Of a stretch of 35,564 bases of DNA, positions 17,332 to 27,051 are shown one piece after another. This stretch comes from Streptomyces sp. SPB074. GTDB lineage: Bacteria; Actinomycetota; Actinomycetes; Streptomycetales; Streptomycetaceae. Position 1 is the stretch's first letter, and the number at the start of each line of letters is the position of its first letter. The stretch is taken from NCBI RefSeq assembly GCF_000154905.1, contig NZ_GG770539.1, forward strand, positions 5,938,908 through 5,974,471, read 5' to 3'. A program made the translations under genes and the position numbers. The notes beneath the pieces are model-generated. The model saw only the letters and a program-made list of their open reading frames with translations. It ran no database searches and was not told where the DNA came from.

Positions 17332-18566
17332 CCGCCACCGAGCAGCCGCAGTCCCCGCCCGGCGCCGAGCAGCCGCAGCCCCTGACCGAGCGCTGGCAGC
17401 ACACGCTGATGAACAACTACGGCACCCCCCGCCTCGCGCTCACCCGCGGCGAGGGCGCGACCGTCTACGACACCGAGGGCCGCCCCTACCTCGACCTCGT
17501 CGGCGGTATCGCCGTCAACGCCCTCGGCCACGCCCACCCGGCCGTCGTGACCGCCGTCAGCGAGCAGATCGCCTCGCTCGGCCACATCTCCAACTTCTTC
17601 ATGGCCGAGCCGACCGTCGCCCTCGCCGAACGCCTCGTGCGGCACGCGGGCCGCCCCGCGCGCGTCCTGTTCTGCAACTCCGGCGCTGAGGCCAACGAGG
17701 CCGCCTTCAAGATCGGCCGCCTCACCGGGCGCCGCCACATGGTCGCCACCACCGGCGGCTTCCACGGCCGCACCATGGGCGCCCTGTCCCTGACCGGACA
17801 GCCCGGCAAACAGGACGGCTTCGCCCCGCTCCCCGGCGACGTCACCTTCGTCCCCTACGGCGACAGCGAGGCGCTGCGCGCCGCCGTCACCGAGGAGACC
17901 GCCCTCGTCATCGTCGAGCCGGTCCAGGGCGAGAACGGCGTCGTCGTCCCGCCCCCCGGCTACCTGCGCGCCGCCCGCGAGATCACCCGCGCCACCGGCA
18001 CCCTCCTCGTCCTGGACGAGGTGCAGACCGGCGTCGGGCGCACCGGCCACTGGTACGCCCACCAGGCCGAGGAGGGCATCGACCCCGACGTCGTCACCCT
18101 CGCCAAGGCGCTCGGCGGCGGCCTCCCGCTCGGCGCGGTCCTCGCCTTCGGCGAGACCGCCGGCCTCCTCACCCCCGGCCGCCACGGCTCCACCTTCGCG
18201 GGCAACCCCGTCGCCTGCGCCGCCGGGCTCGCCGTGCTCGACACCATCGAGGACGAACACCTCCTCGACCGCGCCAAGCGCACCGGGGAGCGGCTGCGCG
18301 AGGGAATCGAGCAACTCGGGCACCCCCTCGTCGGCCGGGTCCGCGGCGCCGGGCTCCTGCTGGGTATCGTGCTCACCGAGCCGCGCGCCCCCCAGGTGCA
18401 GCGGGCCGCCCAGGACGCCGGGCTCCTTGTCAACGCGGCGGTCCCCGACGTCGTACGGCTCATGCCGCCGCTGAATTTCGGCGAGGCCGAGGCGGACGCC
18501 TTCCTGGCCGCGCTCCCCGGGGTGCTGGACGCGGCGGCGGGAGAAGGGACGCACGCGGGCCGATGA
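17328..18566 (+). CDS. argD: Acetylornithine aminotransferase
   Basis: Fourth step: PLP-dependent transamination of N-acetylglutamate semialdehyde with glutamate to N-acetylornithine. 412 residues, class III aminotransferase. Visible are [49 protein letters not shown], the PLP-contact [14 protein letters not shown] and Lys260 in [14 protein letters not shown]. The [19 protein letters not shown] block follows. It starts at GTG 17328, overlapping the argB stop (GTGA), with GAAAGG upstream. A 13-nt gap separates it from argR. Confidence 0.97.
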   Translation: MTATEQPQSPPGAEQPQPLTERWQHTLMNNYGTPRLALTRGEGATVYDTEGRPYLDLVGGIAVNALGHAHPAVVTAVSEQIASLGHISNFFMAEPTVALAERLVRHAGRPARVLFCNSGAEANEAAFKIGRLTGRRHMVATTGGFHGRTMGALSLTGQPGKQDGFAPLPGDVTFVPYGDSEALRAAVTEETALVIVEPVQGENGVVVPPPGYLRAAREITRATGTLLVLDEVQTGVGRTGHWYAHQAEEGIDPDVVTLAKALGGGLPLGAVLAFGETAGLLTPGRHGSTFAGNPVACAAGLAVLDTIEDEHLLDRAKRTGERLREGIEQLGHPLVGRVRGAGLLLGIVLTEPRAPQVQRAAQDAGLLVNAAVPDVVRLMPPLNFGEAEADAFLAALPGVLDAAAGEGTHAGR

Positions 18567-18579
18567 GAATGGGACGACG

Positions 18580-19134
18580 ATGAGCCAGGCGAGTCACGCG
18601 GATCAGACGCAGGACAACGAGCAGGCCGGGCCCGCGGTGCCGCAGACGCGCACCGCGCGGCATCGCAGGATCGTGGACATCCTCAACCGGCAGCCGGTCC
18701 GCTCCCAGAGCATGTTGGCGAAGCTGCTCGCCGACGACGGGCTCACCGTCACCCAGGCCACCCTCTCCAGGGACCTGGACGAGCTCAACGCGGTGAAGAT
18801 CCGCAACAACGACGGCGACCTCATCTACGCGGTACCGAGCGAGGGCGGATTCCGCACCCCGCGCGCCCCCCTCGGCGAGTCCGCCAAGGAGGAGCGGATG
18901 CGCAGGCTCTCGGCGGAACTCCTCATCTCCGCCGAGGCGAGCGCCAACCTCGTCGTCCTGCGCACCCCGCCCGGCGCCGCCCAGTTCCTCGCCTCCGCCA
19001 TCGACCAGGCCGAACTGCACGACATCCTCGGCACGATCGCGGGCGACGACACGCTGCTCCTGATCAGCCGCGACCCGGCCGGCGGCCAGCAACTCGCCGA
19101 CCACCTGCTGCGCCTGGCCCAGCGCGTGAGCTGA
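18580..19134 (+). CDS. argR: Arginine repressor
   Basis: A 184-residue ArgR. After a 25-residue polar extension, the winged-helix DNA-binding domain covers about residues 26-95 ([34 protein letters not shown]). The C-terminal domain that forms hexamers and binds arginine includes [20 protein letters not shown] and the arginine-contact motif [12 protein letters not shown]. It is last in the arginine operon, so it is autoregulated through the argC promoter. The likely targets in the window are 13939-13981 and 24259-24284. A long inverted repeat follows the stop. Confidence 0.97.
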   Translation: MSQASHADQTQDNEQAGPAVPQTRTARHRRIVDILNRQPVRSQSMLAKLLADDGLTVTQATLSRDLDELNAVKIRNNDGDLIYAVPSEGGFRTPRAPLGESAKEERMRRLSAELLISAEASANLVVLRTPPGAAQFLASAIDQAELHDILGTIAGDDTLLLISRDPAGGQQLADHLLRLAQRVS

Positions 19135-19151
19135 AACCCCACCGGTTTGAT

Positions 19152-19217
19152 CATGAAACCCGCCCGCCCGGGCACACGACCGTCACGACGGACGCACGGC
19201 GAGGGGCGGGTTTCATG
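19152..19217 (+). promoter_or_regulatory. Long inverted repeat after argR that buries the RBS and ATG of the next gene
   Basis: CATGAAACCCGCCC (19152-19165) and GGGCGGGTTTCATG (19204-19217) are perfectly complementary over 14 bp around a 38-nt loop. The right arm contains part of the GAGGGG ribosome binding site and the ATG of the nuclease-like gene. In an argR read-through transcript these would be paired and closed. It may also serve as the argR terminator. No separate promoter is evident in the loop. Confidence 0.65.
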
Positions 19218-19970
19218 GCATTCGGCAGGCGGCAGCCGACCGGGGTACGCACGCGCGCGACCCTCCTGGCCCTCGCCCTGGCCACCGCCCTCGTCGCGGC
19301 GGTGGCGCTCCTCTTCCTGCGCCTCGCCCACTGGGCGGGCGCCCACCCCGGGCAGGCGATCGCGGCGACCCTGCTCGCCCTGCCCCTCCTCTACGCCCTG
19401 GTACGGGGGATGCCGCGCGCCCGCGAACTGCGCCGCGCGGCCCGGGCGGGCATGGCGGAGGCGGACGCCGAGTTCCTGGCGGCGGAGCCCACCGTCGTCC
19501 TGGCACCCACCGGCCCGCAGGACGGCCGCACCCTCCCGCTCACCGAGCCCTCGCCCGGCCTCTCCGCGCGCACGACCGATCTCACGGCCCTCGCCCCGGA
19601 CGCCTTCGAGGAGGCGGTCGCCGACCTGTGCCGCCGCGACGGCTGCCGGGACGTCGAGGTCGTGGGCGGCGCGGGCGACCTGGGCGCCGACGCCCTGGCC
19701 ACCGCTCCCGACGGCCGCCGCGTCGTCATCCAGTGCAAGCGCTACGCCCCCACCCACAAGGCCGGTTCCCAGGACCTCCAGCGCTTCGGCGGCACCTGCT
19801 GGACGGTCCACGCCGCCCAGCTCGCCCTCGTGGTCACCACCAGCACCTTCACCGACCCGGCCGCGGAGTACGCCGAAGCCTGCGGCATCCGCCTGATCGA
19901 CGGAGCGGCCCTGGACGCCTGGACCACGGGCGCGTCGGCGGCGCCGTGGGGACCGGCGCGGGTGGGGTGA
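19215..19970 (+). CDS. Membrane-anchored Mrr-like restriction endonuclease family protein
   Basis: A 251-residue protein. Two hydrophobic segments (about residues 14-37 and 47-64) anchor it. A short linker follows, and then a C-terminal Mrr_cat domain from about residue 118 (LAPDAFEEAVADLCRRDGC). The PD-(D/E)XK-type active site is visible as GDLGADALATA with Asp, then RRVVIQCKRY with the Q-x-K. QRFGGTCWTVHAAQLALVVTTSTFT completes the fold. The family includes type IV enzymes that cut modified DNA, and many membrane-bound copies of unknown role. ATG 19215 follows GAGGGG, but both are inside a 14-bp hairpin. It converges on a small hypothetical gene 13 nt away. Confidence 0.85.
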   Translation: MAFGRRQPTGVRTRATLLALALATALVAAVALLFLRLAHWAGAHPGQAIAATLLALPLLYALVRGMPRARELRRAARAGMAEADAEFLAAEPTVVLAPTGPQDGRTLPLTEPSPGLSARTTDLTALAPDAFEEAVADLCRRDGCRDVEVVGGAGDLGADALATAPDGRRVVIQCKRYAPTHKAGSQDLQRFGGTCWTVHAAQLALVVTTSTFTDPAAEYAEACGIRLIDGAALDAWTTGASAAPWGPARVG

Positions 19971-19983
19971 TCGGGGAGCGCCC

Positions 19984-20322
19984 TCACCGCGCGGGCGGGA
20001 GGAGCGCGAAGTGGAGTTCCGCGATCCCGGGCGCGATCCCGGGCAGCACGTCCGGGAGCAGACCGAGCGCCGTGTCCGCCGGGCCGTCCTCCAGCAGCAG
20101 CCGCAGCAGCGATACCGCGCCCCCCGGATCGGCCACCCCGCCGAGCCCCCGCACCAGACCGAGCACCCGCCCGGCCCCCTCCGGCCCCCGCTCGGTCAAC
20201 CGCTTCCCGGCAACCCGCGCGGCCCCCTCCGCCGCCTCACCGAGACCCGCACAGGCCAGTGCACGCGCCACACGGAGCACGACCACGCCCCCCGGCGCAC
20301 TCCACGGCCCCCGCGCCGCCAC
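19984..20322 (-). CDS. Hypothetical protein, possibly the C-terminal remnant of a larger one
   Basis: A 112-residue frame from GTG 20322, preceded by GAAGG with 6 nt spacing. Codon use is normal for the genome. The protein is helical and rich in Ala/Leu/Gly (GVVVLRVARALACAGLGEAA, LLRLLLEDGPADTALGLLPD), like helical-repeat proteins. I do not recognise it. The same frame stays open upstream through about 20410 with protein-like sequence (PWPIPLLSAATKAAVAARG) but no good start, hinting at a longer original gene. It converges on the nuclease gene and lies downstream of the BASS transporter. Confidence 0.45.
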   Translation of the reverse strand: MAARGPWSAPGGVVVLRVARALACAGLGEAAEGAARVAGKRLTERGPEGAGRVLGLVRGLGGVADPGGAVSLLRLLLEDGPADTALGLLPDVLPGIAPGIAELHFALLPPAR

Positions 20323-20410
20323 GGCGGCCGCCTTCGTCGCCGCGCTCAGCAGGGGGATCGGCCATGGGCGGGCGTACGGTTGCGCGTTGCTGCTGGTGCG
20401 TTGAGGGGGC

Positions 20411-21428
20411 TCAGCGGGCGGGCTCCGGTGCGGGGGTGGTGGTGTCCAGCGGTTGCGCGCGGCGCGAGCGGTGGGCCATGACGGCGGCGACGAGGGCGCC
20501 CGAGATGTTGTGCCACACCGAGAAGACGGCGGCCGGCAGGGCGGCGAGCGGGCTGAAGTGGGTGGTCGCGAGCGAGGCCGCGAGTCCGGAGTTCTGCATC
20601 CCGACCTCGAAGGCCATGGCGCGGCTCGCGGGCGGCCCGAGGCGCGTCAGCCTGCCCGCTCCGTAACCGAGCGCGAGACCGAGGCCGTTGTGCAGGACGA
20701 CGGCCAGCAGCACCGTCGCCGCGGCCGACTTGATGCTGTCGGCGCTCGCCGCGACGACGGCGGCGACGATCGCCGCGATCGCGACCGAGGAGAGCCACGG
20801 CATGACGCCGAGCACCCGCGTCACGATCCGTCCCGCGACGAGCCGGACGAGCAGGCCGCCGAGCACCGGGAGCAGCACCGTCTTGAGGATGTCGCCGACC
20901 ATGGCACCCGCGTCCACCGGCAGGTAGGCACCTGCCAGGAGCAGCGTCAGCGGCGGGGTGACGAGCGGCGCGAGGACGGTGGACACGGTCGCGACCGAGA
21001 CGGAGAGCGCCACGTCCCCGCGCGCGAGGAAGGTCACCACGTTCGAGGCCGTCCCGCTCGGCGCGCAGCCGACGAGAATCACCCCGGCCGCCAACTGCGG
21101 CGACAGGCCGAGGAGATGGGCCACGAGCCAGCCGAGGCCCGGCATGATCACGTAATGCGCGACGAGCCCGATCAGCACCGCCCACGGGCGCCGCGCGACG
21201 CCCTTGAAGTCGAGCGGCGTCATGGTCAGGCCCATGCAGAACATCACGACGCCGAGCAGGTACGGGACGTTCGCCGACCACCCGTCGAAGGTGCCCGGGG
21301 CGAGCAGCCCGGCCGCGCCCGCGAGCAGGACGAGCACGGGGAAGACGGTGACGGCGAGCCTGGCCGCCCGGTCGGCGGCGGGGGAGGCTTCGGGCGGTGC
21401 CGGTGCGGTGGGGACGCGTGATCGCATT
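20411..21428 (-). CDS. BASS family sodium-dependent transporter (bile acid:sodium symporter type)
   Basis: About 338 residues with some nine to ten membrane segments. The family blocks are GVVMFCMGLTMTPLDFKGVA (first half), GVILVGCAPSGTASNVVTFL (the ion-site GxAPxGTAS motif) and AMAFEVGMQNSGLAASLA (second crossover). Substrates in this family include pantoate, keto acids and other organic anions; the closest match by motif is the YocS/PanS group. ATG 21428 (MRSRVPTAP) is preferred over TTG 21463, which would place the start between two operator-like repeats. A short polar N-terminus of about 25 residues precedes the first segment. It lies 90 bp downstream of the L,D-transpeptidase gene. Confidence 0.88.
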
Positions 21429-21444
21429 TGCCAATGCAACTGCC

Positions 21445-21476
21445 GCGTCTCACGTCGCCGCAAGCGCGTCTCACGA
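21445..21476 (-). promoter_or_regulatory. Two 11-bp direct repeats spaced 21 bp, upstream of the BASS gene
   Basis: CGCGTCTCACG occurs exactly at 21445-21455 and 21466-21476; read on the coding strand it is CGTGAGACGCG. The 21-bp period equals two helical turns. Next to it, over the start codon, is GCATT-GGCA-AATGC (a 5-bp inverted repeat on the coding strand). It is probably a repressor or activator site for the transporter. The regulator is unknown. Confidence 0.55.
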
Positions 21477-21517
21477 TGCGGGCGGGGGAGGATGTGGCGG
21501 CGCGATCGCCTCGCTTC

Positions 21518-22270
21518 TCAGTACCGCGTCACCGCTGTCCTGCCGGTCTCGGTGCCGATCGCGAGGCGGGCACCCGGGCGCGCCCAGCGGAGCAGGGCGC
21601 GCATCGCCGGGGCCGGGACGGAGACGCAACCCGCCGTGTCACCCTTGCCGTTGACGTGCAGGAAAATGCCCGCGCCCCGGCCGCGCACGGGGCGCGCGTA
21701 GTTGAAGTCCGTGACGAGGGCGTGCGCGTACTGGACCGGGTAGTCGGCCAGGCGTTCGGACTCCTCGGCGCGGCAGTCGGCCGCGCGCGGCTCGCTCCAG
21801 CGGTTGTACACGCGCGAGGCGTTGTCCTCGCACCACCAGGAGCGCGGCGTCACGGGCCGGTAGGGCAGCCGGGTTCCCGCCGGGGCGGGCTCGGTGCCGA
21901 AGGCGAAGGGGAGGCCGAAGAGGCCGGTCGGGGTGGTGTTCGTCCCCTGCTCGCGCCGCGTCCCCTCGACGAGGCCGCCCGCGCCGAACCGGGCGGCGGC
22001 CCGCCCGCGCGCCCGCCAGCCGCCGTCCGCGTCCCGTTCCCACCACGTGAGCGTGCCGCGTGTGGCGCGGGTGCCGGGGGCGGTGGCGACGAGGAGTCGC
22101 CGCGCGCCGCCCGTGCCGGCGAGGCGGGCGGGGAGCGGGGGCGGGGCCGACGTCCCGGCGCGCGGCGCGGCGGGGGCTCGCGGGGAGGTGAGGACGGGAG
22201 TGGTGAGCGGGCCGAGGAGCAGCGCGAGGGAGAGGGCGGTGGTCGCGCGGAGGCGGAGGGCGGGTCTCAT
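21518..22270 (-). CDS. Secreted L,D-transpeptidase-family protein
   Basis: A 250-residue exported protein. Residues 1-28 are a Sec-type signal (RLRATTALSLALLLGPLTTP), followed by an Ala/Pro-rich stretch. The catalytic YkuD-like domain ends with HVNGKGDTAGCVSVP, with His205 and the nucleophile Cys215. LFGLPFAFGT and YPVQYAHALVTDFNYARP are also family-like. It is the variant with a long insert (SWWCEDNASRVYNRW), common in actinomycetes. The general role is cross-linking or anchoring in peptidoglycan outside the membrane. ATG 22270 is the only start giving the signal peptide. Confidence 0.87.
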   Translation of the reverse strand: MRPALRLRATTALSLALLLGPLTTPVLTSPRAPAAPRAGTSAPPPLPARLAGTGGARRLLVATAPGTRATRGTLTWWERDADGGWRARGRAAARFGAGGLVEGTRREQGTNTTPTGLFGLPFAFGTEPAPAGTRLPYRPVTPRSWWCEDNASRVYNRWSEPRAADCRAEESERLADYPVQYAHALVTDFNYARPVRGRGAGIFLHVNGKGDTAGCVSVPAPAMRALLRWARPGARLAIGTETGRTAVTRY

Positions 22271-22686
22271 GCGGCCGAACGTAGGCGGGGCGCGGCGGTG
22301 CGGCAGCGCGGCGCGGTCCGTGCGGGTGGAGGAGGGTTACCGGCCGGCGAAAGGGGGGCAATACCGATACTCGGGATAAGCCGAATGTTTGTTTGACGTG
22401 ACCACGCTCGCGCCTTTACTCTCCCCCCACGTGATCAGCACGTGAGCGCCACATTCGCGCACGTGCCGGGAGTTCGTCTTCCTTGCCGCAGGCATTCCAC
22501 CCGTGCCCACCCCCGTGGGCCCCGGGCCGCTCCGCCGCGTCGGAACGCACCCCCGCAACCGCCCGTCGTCCGGCCTGTCCCCGGCCGGTGGCCCGGCGGT
22601 CGCTATCACGTCCCGCTCACCGTTCACGAAGCGCGTGTCCGCCACGCGCTCACGCCAGGGGCAGCGCGCCCCGGGGGGTTCCGCAC
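22271..22686. other. 416-bp intergenic region between divergent genes
   Basis: Between the L,D-transpeptidase (minus) and DUF805 (plus). The left part (22350-22420) is richer in A/T and holds the promoter described separately. Three CACGTG palindromes follow at 22428, 22439 and 22460. The rest, to 22686, is a GC-rich leader with no convincing ORF: frames at 22337-22645 (minus) and from 22442 (plus) have no RBS and no protein-like composition. Confidence 0.6.
22393..22465 (+). promoter_or_regulatory. Promoter followed by three phased CACGTG palindromes
   Basis: TTGACG (22393-22398), an 18-nt spacer and TACTCT (22417-22422) make a plausible housekeeping promoter. CACGTG occurs at 22428-22433, 22439-22444 and 22460-22465, offset by 11 and 21 bp, at and after the expected start. 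The first two form CACGTG-N5-CACGTG, a layout seen again at 27721-27737. They are presumably operators. The next gene on this strand is DUF805, 260 nt away. Confidence 0.5.
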
Positions 22687-23055
22687 ATGCACTACTACCT
22701 CGACGTCTTCAAGAAGTACGCCCAGTTCAGCGGGCGTGCGCGCAGGGCCGAGTACTGGATGTTCCAGCTGTTCAACCTCCTCGCGATGGCGATCCTGTTC
22801 ATCCTCGGAATCGCCGTCACGAAGGTCTTCTTCGTCCTGTACGGCCTGTACACGCTCGCCCTCATCGTCCCGTCGCTCGCCCTCACGTGGCGTCGGCTGC
22901 ACGACACCGGCCGTTCCGGCGGCTTCTTCTTCATCAGCTTCGTGCCCTTCATCGGCGGCATCTGGCTGTTCGTCCTCACCGTCCTCGAAGGCGACCGGCA
23001 GGGCAACATGTACGGCCCCGACCCGAAGGCCCCCGCGGGCGTGCCCCAGTACTGA
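22687..23055 (+). CDS. DUF805 family membrane protein
   Basis: A 122-residue inner-membrane protein. The amphipathic start YLDVFKKYAQFSGRARRAEY and the block SLALTWRRLHDTGRSGG are the DUF805 hallmarks. Four hydrophobic segments follow each other: FQLFNLLAMAILFILGI, FFVLYGLYTLALIVPSLAL, FFFISFVPFIGGIWLFVLTV and a shorter pairing. The end YGPDPKAP is also typical. ATG 22687 follows GGGGGG. Function is unknown; some members sit near phage or toxin genes. A bidirectional hairpin follows. Confidence 0.92.
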   Translation: MHYYLDVFKKYAQFSGRARRAEYWMFQLFNLLAMAILFILGIAVTKVFFVLYGLYTLALIVPSLALTWRRLHDTGRSGGFFFISFVPFIGGIWLFVLTVLEGDRQGNMYGPDPKAPAGVPQY

Positions 23056-23074
23056 GCCGCGCGCACGCGCACTC

Positions 23075-23104
23075 GGGCCCGGTCCCTCCGAGGGGGCCGG
23101 GCCC
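23075..23104. terminator. Bidirectional hairpin terminator
   Basis: GGGCCCGG (23075-23082) pairs with CCGGGCCC (23097-23104), with an inner CCCTC/GAGGG stem, between the converging DUF805 and split-barrel genes. Confidence 0.75.
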
Positions 23105-23113
23105 GTCGCCGTG

Positions 23114-23704
23114 TCAGGGCGCGGGCGTCGGCGGCAGCGGGAGCGGCAGTCCCGGCAGTCCGTCGATGCTCTTCGCGATGTGGTCCTTCTTCCCGAAGTA
23201 CGCGTCGAGCGAGGCGTCGTCCTCGCGGGCGAAGCGCCGCGCGTGCAGGTCGCGCTCCTTCTCGTACGCCATGAAGGGCACCGCGTAGCCGCACGTGTCC
23301 CTGATCAGCTCGGCGTGCACGAGGATTACGGCGCGCAGCCCGTGCGGGCCCGGGTCCACGGACCCGAAGCGCGCCACGAGGTCCGGGTAGCGGGGGTCGT
23401 CCCGGAAGACCGCCTCGCCGTGCCCGTGGACGCGCACGATGTTCGGCGGGCCCTGGAAGGCGCACCACATCAGCGTGATGCGCCCGTTCTCGCGCAGGTG
23501 GGCGATCGTCTCCGCGTTGCTGCCCGCGAAGTCGAGGTACGCCACGGTGTGCGCGTCGAGCACGGCGAAGGAGCCGCGCACCCCCTTGGGGGAGAGGTTG
23601 ACCGTGCCCTGTCCGGAGAGCGGTGCCGTCGCCGTGAAGAACACGGGCTGTTCCTCGATGAAGGCGCGCAGACGGCCGTCGATGCGTTCGTAGGTCTTTC
23701 CCAT
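23114..23704 (-). CDS. Pyridoxamine 5'-phosphate oxidase-family (FMN-binding split barrel) protein
   Basis: A 196-residue cytosolic protein. The N-terminal half has the split-barrel pattern: FIEEQPVFFTATAPLSGQGT, VNLSPKGVRGSFAVLDAHTV, then ENGRITLMWCAFQGPPNIVRVHGHGEAV. FMN or F420 binding is likely, but no true PNPOx substrate residues are evident. The C-terminal half includes CGYAVPFMAYEKERD and ends in a Pro/Leu-rich tail. ATG 23704 gives the standard length. It is divergent from DUF488. Confidence 0.87.
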   Translation of the reverse strand: MGKTYERIDGRLRAFIEEQPVFFTATAPLSGQGTVNLSPKGVRGSFAVLDAHTVAYLDFAGSNAETIAHLRENGRITLMWCAFQGPPNIVRVHGHGEAVFRDDPRYPDLVARFGSVDPGPHGLRAVILVHAELIRDTCGYAVPFMAYEKERDLHARRFAREDDASLDAYFGKKDHIAKSIDGLPGLPLPLPPTPAP

Positions 23705-23806
23705 GGTCCGATTCTCCGCCCGGCGCCCCGGCGGGGGCAGAGGTTTTCGCCGCGCGGAAGGGCGCGGGGTGCCTCAGCATGGACCGGGGTACGAAGGGAG
23801 CGCGCC

Positions 23807-24175
23807 ATGGCGGACGAGACGGCATCCGGGGTGCGGGTGCGACGCGCCTACGACCCCCCGGAAGCGGCGGACGGACACCGCGTCCTCGTGGACCGGCTGT
23901 GGCCGCGCGGGCTCTCCAAGGAGCACGCGCACTTCGACGAGTGGCTAAGGACCGTCGCGCCGAGCGCGGAACTGCGCCGGTGGTACGGGCACGACCCCGC
24001 CAGGTTCGGTGAGTTCGCCGCGCGCTACCGCGCCGAACTCGCCGAGGCCGAGCACGCCGAGGCCCTCGGCCGGCTGCGCGCTCTCGCGGTCGGCGGCCCG
24101 CTGACACTGCTCACCGCGACGAAAGACCTGGAACACGCCCACACCCATGTGCTCGCGGAGGAGTTGAAGGGGTGA
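23807..24175 (+). CDS. DUF488 family protein
   Basis: A 122-residue cytosolic protein with the full DUF488 pattern: VRVRRAYDPP, then VLVDRLWPRGLSKEHAHFDE, the block WLRTVAPSAELRRWYGHDPARFGEFAARYRAEL shortened here to its key residues (W, APS, LRRWY, HDP, RF, RY), and LTLLTATKDLEHAHTHVLA. The conserved charged residues suggest an enzyme or nucleic-acid role, but none is established. AAGGGAG lies 6 nt before ATG 23807. A strong hairpin terminator follows. It is not obviously linked to the argH gene behind it. Confidence 0.92.
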   Translation: MADETASGVRVRRAYDPPEAADGHRVLVDRLWPRGLSKEHAHFDEWLRTVAPSAELRRWYGHDPARFGEFAARYRAELAEAEHAEALGRLRALAVGGPLTLLTATKDLEHAHTHVLAEELKG

Positions 24176-25756
<1,581 letters not shown>

Positions 25757-25766
25757 GGCCGCCCCG

Positions 25767-25797
25767 CCCGGCCGCCTTGCCGTACCGGCCGGCCGGG
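25767..25797 (+). terminator. Hairpin terminator after argH
   Basis: CCCGGCCG (25767-25774) pairs with CGGCCGGG (25790-25797), 10 nt after the argH stop. Confidence 0.6.
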
Positions 25798-25907
25798 TCG
25801 GTGCGCGGGGTGTCCTCGCGCGGCGTTACGTTGACGGGGCCGCCGTCCGCCGGGCACACCGCCCGGCGCGGTGCCCCCGTCGCCGTACCCCCGCGAAGGA
25901 GCCCCCC

Positions 25908-26879
25908 ATGCCGTTCGCCCGCCTCGCCGCCGCACCCACCCCCGTCTCCCGCGTCGGCCTCGGCCTGGCCGCCGTGGGACGGCCCGGGTACCTCAACCTC
26001 GGCCGGGAGCGCGACCTGCCGCCGGGGCGCGGCGTCGAGGACATGCGCGCCCGCGCGCACGACCTGCTCGACGCCGCCTACGAGCAGGGCGTGCGGTACG
26101 TGGACACCGCCCGGTCCTACGGGCGCGCCGAGGAGTTCCTCTCCGGCTGGCTCGCCGCGCACCCGCAGGCCACCGATCTCGTCGTCGGCAGCAAGTGGGG
26201 CTACACGTACACGGCCGGCTGGCGCGCGGACGCCGCCTCGCACGAGGTCAAGGACCACACGCTCGCCACGTACGAGCGTCAGGTCGCCGAGTCCAGGGAC
26301 CTGCTCGGCGACCGCCTCGACCTCTACCAGATCCACTCCCTCACGCCCGAGAGCCCCGCCCTCACCGACCGCGCCCTGCACGAGCGCCTCGCCGCGCTCG
26401 CCGCCGAGGGCGTCACGATCGGCTGCTCGGTGAGCGGCCCAGGCCAGGCCGCGGCGATCCACGAGGCACTCGCCGTCGAGGTCGCGGGACAGCCCCTCTT
26501 CCGCACGTTCCAGGCCACCTACAACGTGTACGAACGCAGCGCCGGGCCCGCCCTGGAGGCCGCGCACGGCGCGGGGCGTGCCGTACTGATCAAGGAAGGT
26601 CTCGCCAACGGCCGCCTCGCCGGTGAGGCGGCCCCGACCGCCGTGCGCGCCGTCGCCGGTGAACTCGGCACGACCCCGGACGCCGTCGCCCTCGCCTTCG
26701 TCCTGCGCGCCCCCTGGGTCGAGGTCGCCCTCTCTGGCGCGGCGACGGTCGCCCAGCTCGACACCAACCTGCGCGCGCTCTCACTCCCGCTCGACGAGGA
26801 ACGCCTCGAACGCCTCGACGCGGCGGCGGAGGAAGCGGGCGAGTACTGGCGAAAGCGGGCGGCGCTGCCGTGGCAGTGA
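25908..26879 (+). CDS. Aldo/keto reductase
   Basis: A 323-residue NADPH-dependent oxidoreductase. The tetrad is visible: Asp and Tyr in RYVDTARSYG, Lys in VGSKWGY, His in LYQIHSLTPE. GCSVSGPGQ and EVALSGAATVAQLDTNLRAL, the cofactor-binding end, follow. The N-terminus SRVGLGLAAVGRPGYLNLGR has an insert compared with the usual AKR start, as in some actinobacterial relatives. It has a good RBS (GAAGGAG) before ATG 25908. It has its own upstream gap of about 110 bp after the argH terminator. Substrate unknown. Confidence 0.9.
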   Translation: MPFARLAAAPTPVSRVGLGLAAVGRPGYLNLGRERDLPPGRGVEDMRARAHDLLDAAYEQGVRYVDTARSYGRAEEFLSGWLAAHPQATDLVVGSKWGYTYTAGWRADAASHEVKDHTLATYERQVAESRDLLGDRLDLYQIHSLTPESPALTDRALHERLAALAAEGVTIGCSVSGPGQAAAIHEALAVEVAGQPLFRTFQATYNVYERSAGPALEAAHGAGRAVLIKEGLANGRLAGEAAPTAVRAVAGELGTTPDAVALAFVLRAPWVEVALSGAATVAQLDTNLRALSLPLDEERLERLDAAAEEAGEYWRKRAALPWQ

Positions 26880-27051
26880 GGACGGGAGCGGCTGAGGTGG
26901 GGAGGGCGGCTGTACCCGGATGGTGAGGGTGGGCACGGCTGTGGCGGTGTGGGCCGGGCGCGGCTGTGGCGTGAGCGCGGCGGCGCGACGGGGGAGCGGG
27001 GGCAGGGCGAGGAGGGGCGACGCGGTGGGACGACCACCCGCGGTCGCCCGG

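Noticed and set aside
22337..22645. 102-residue minus frame in the DUF805 upstream region
   Set aside because: No RBS, no known domain, covers the likely promoter.
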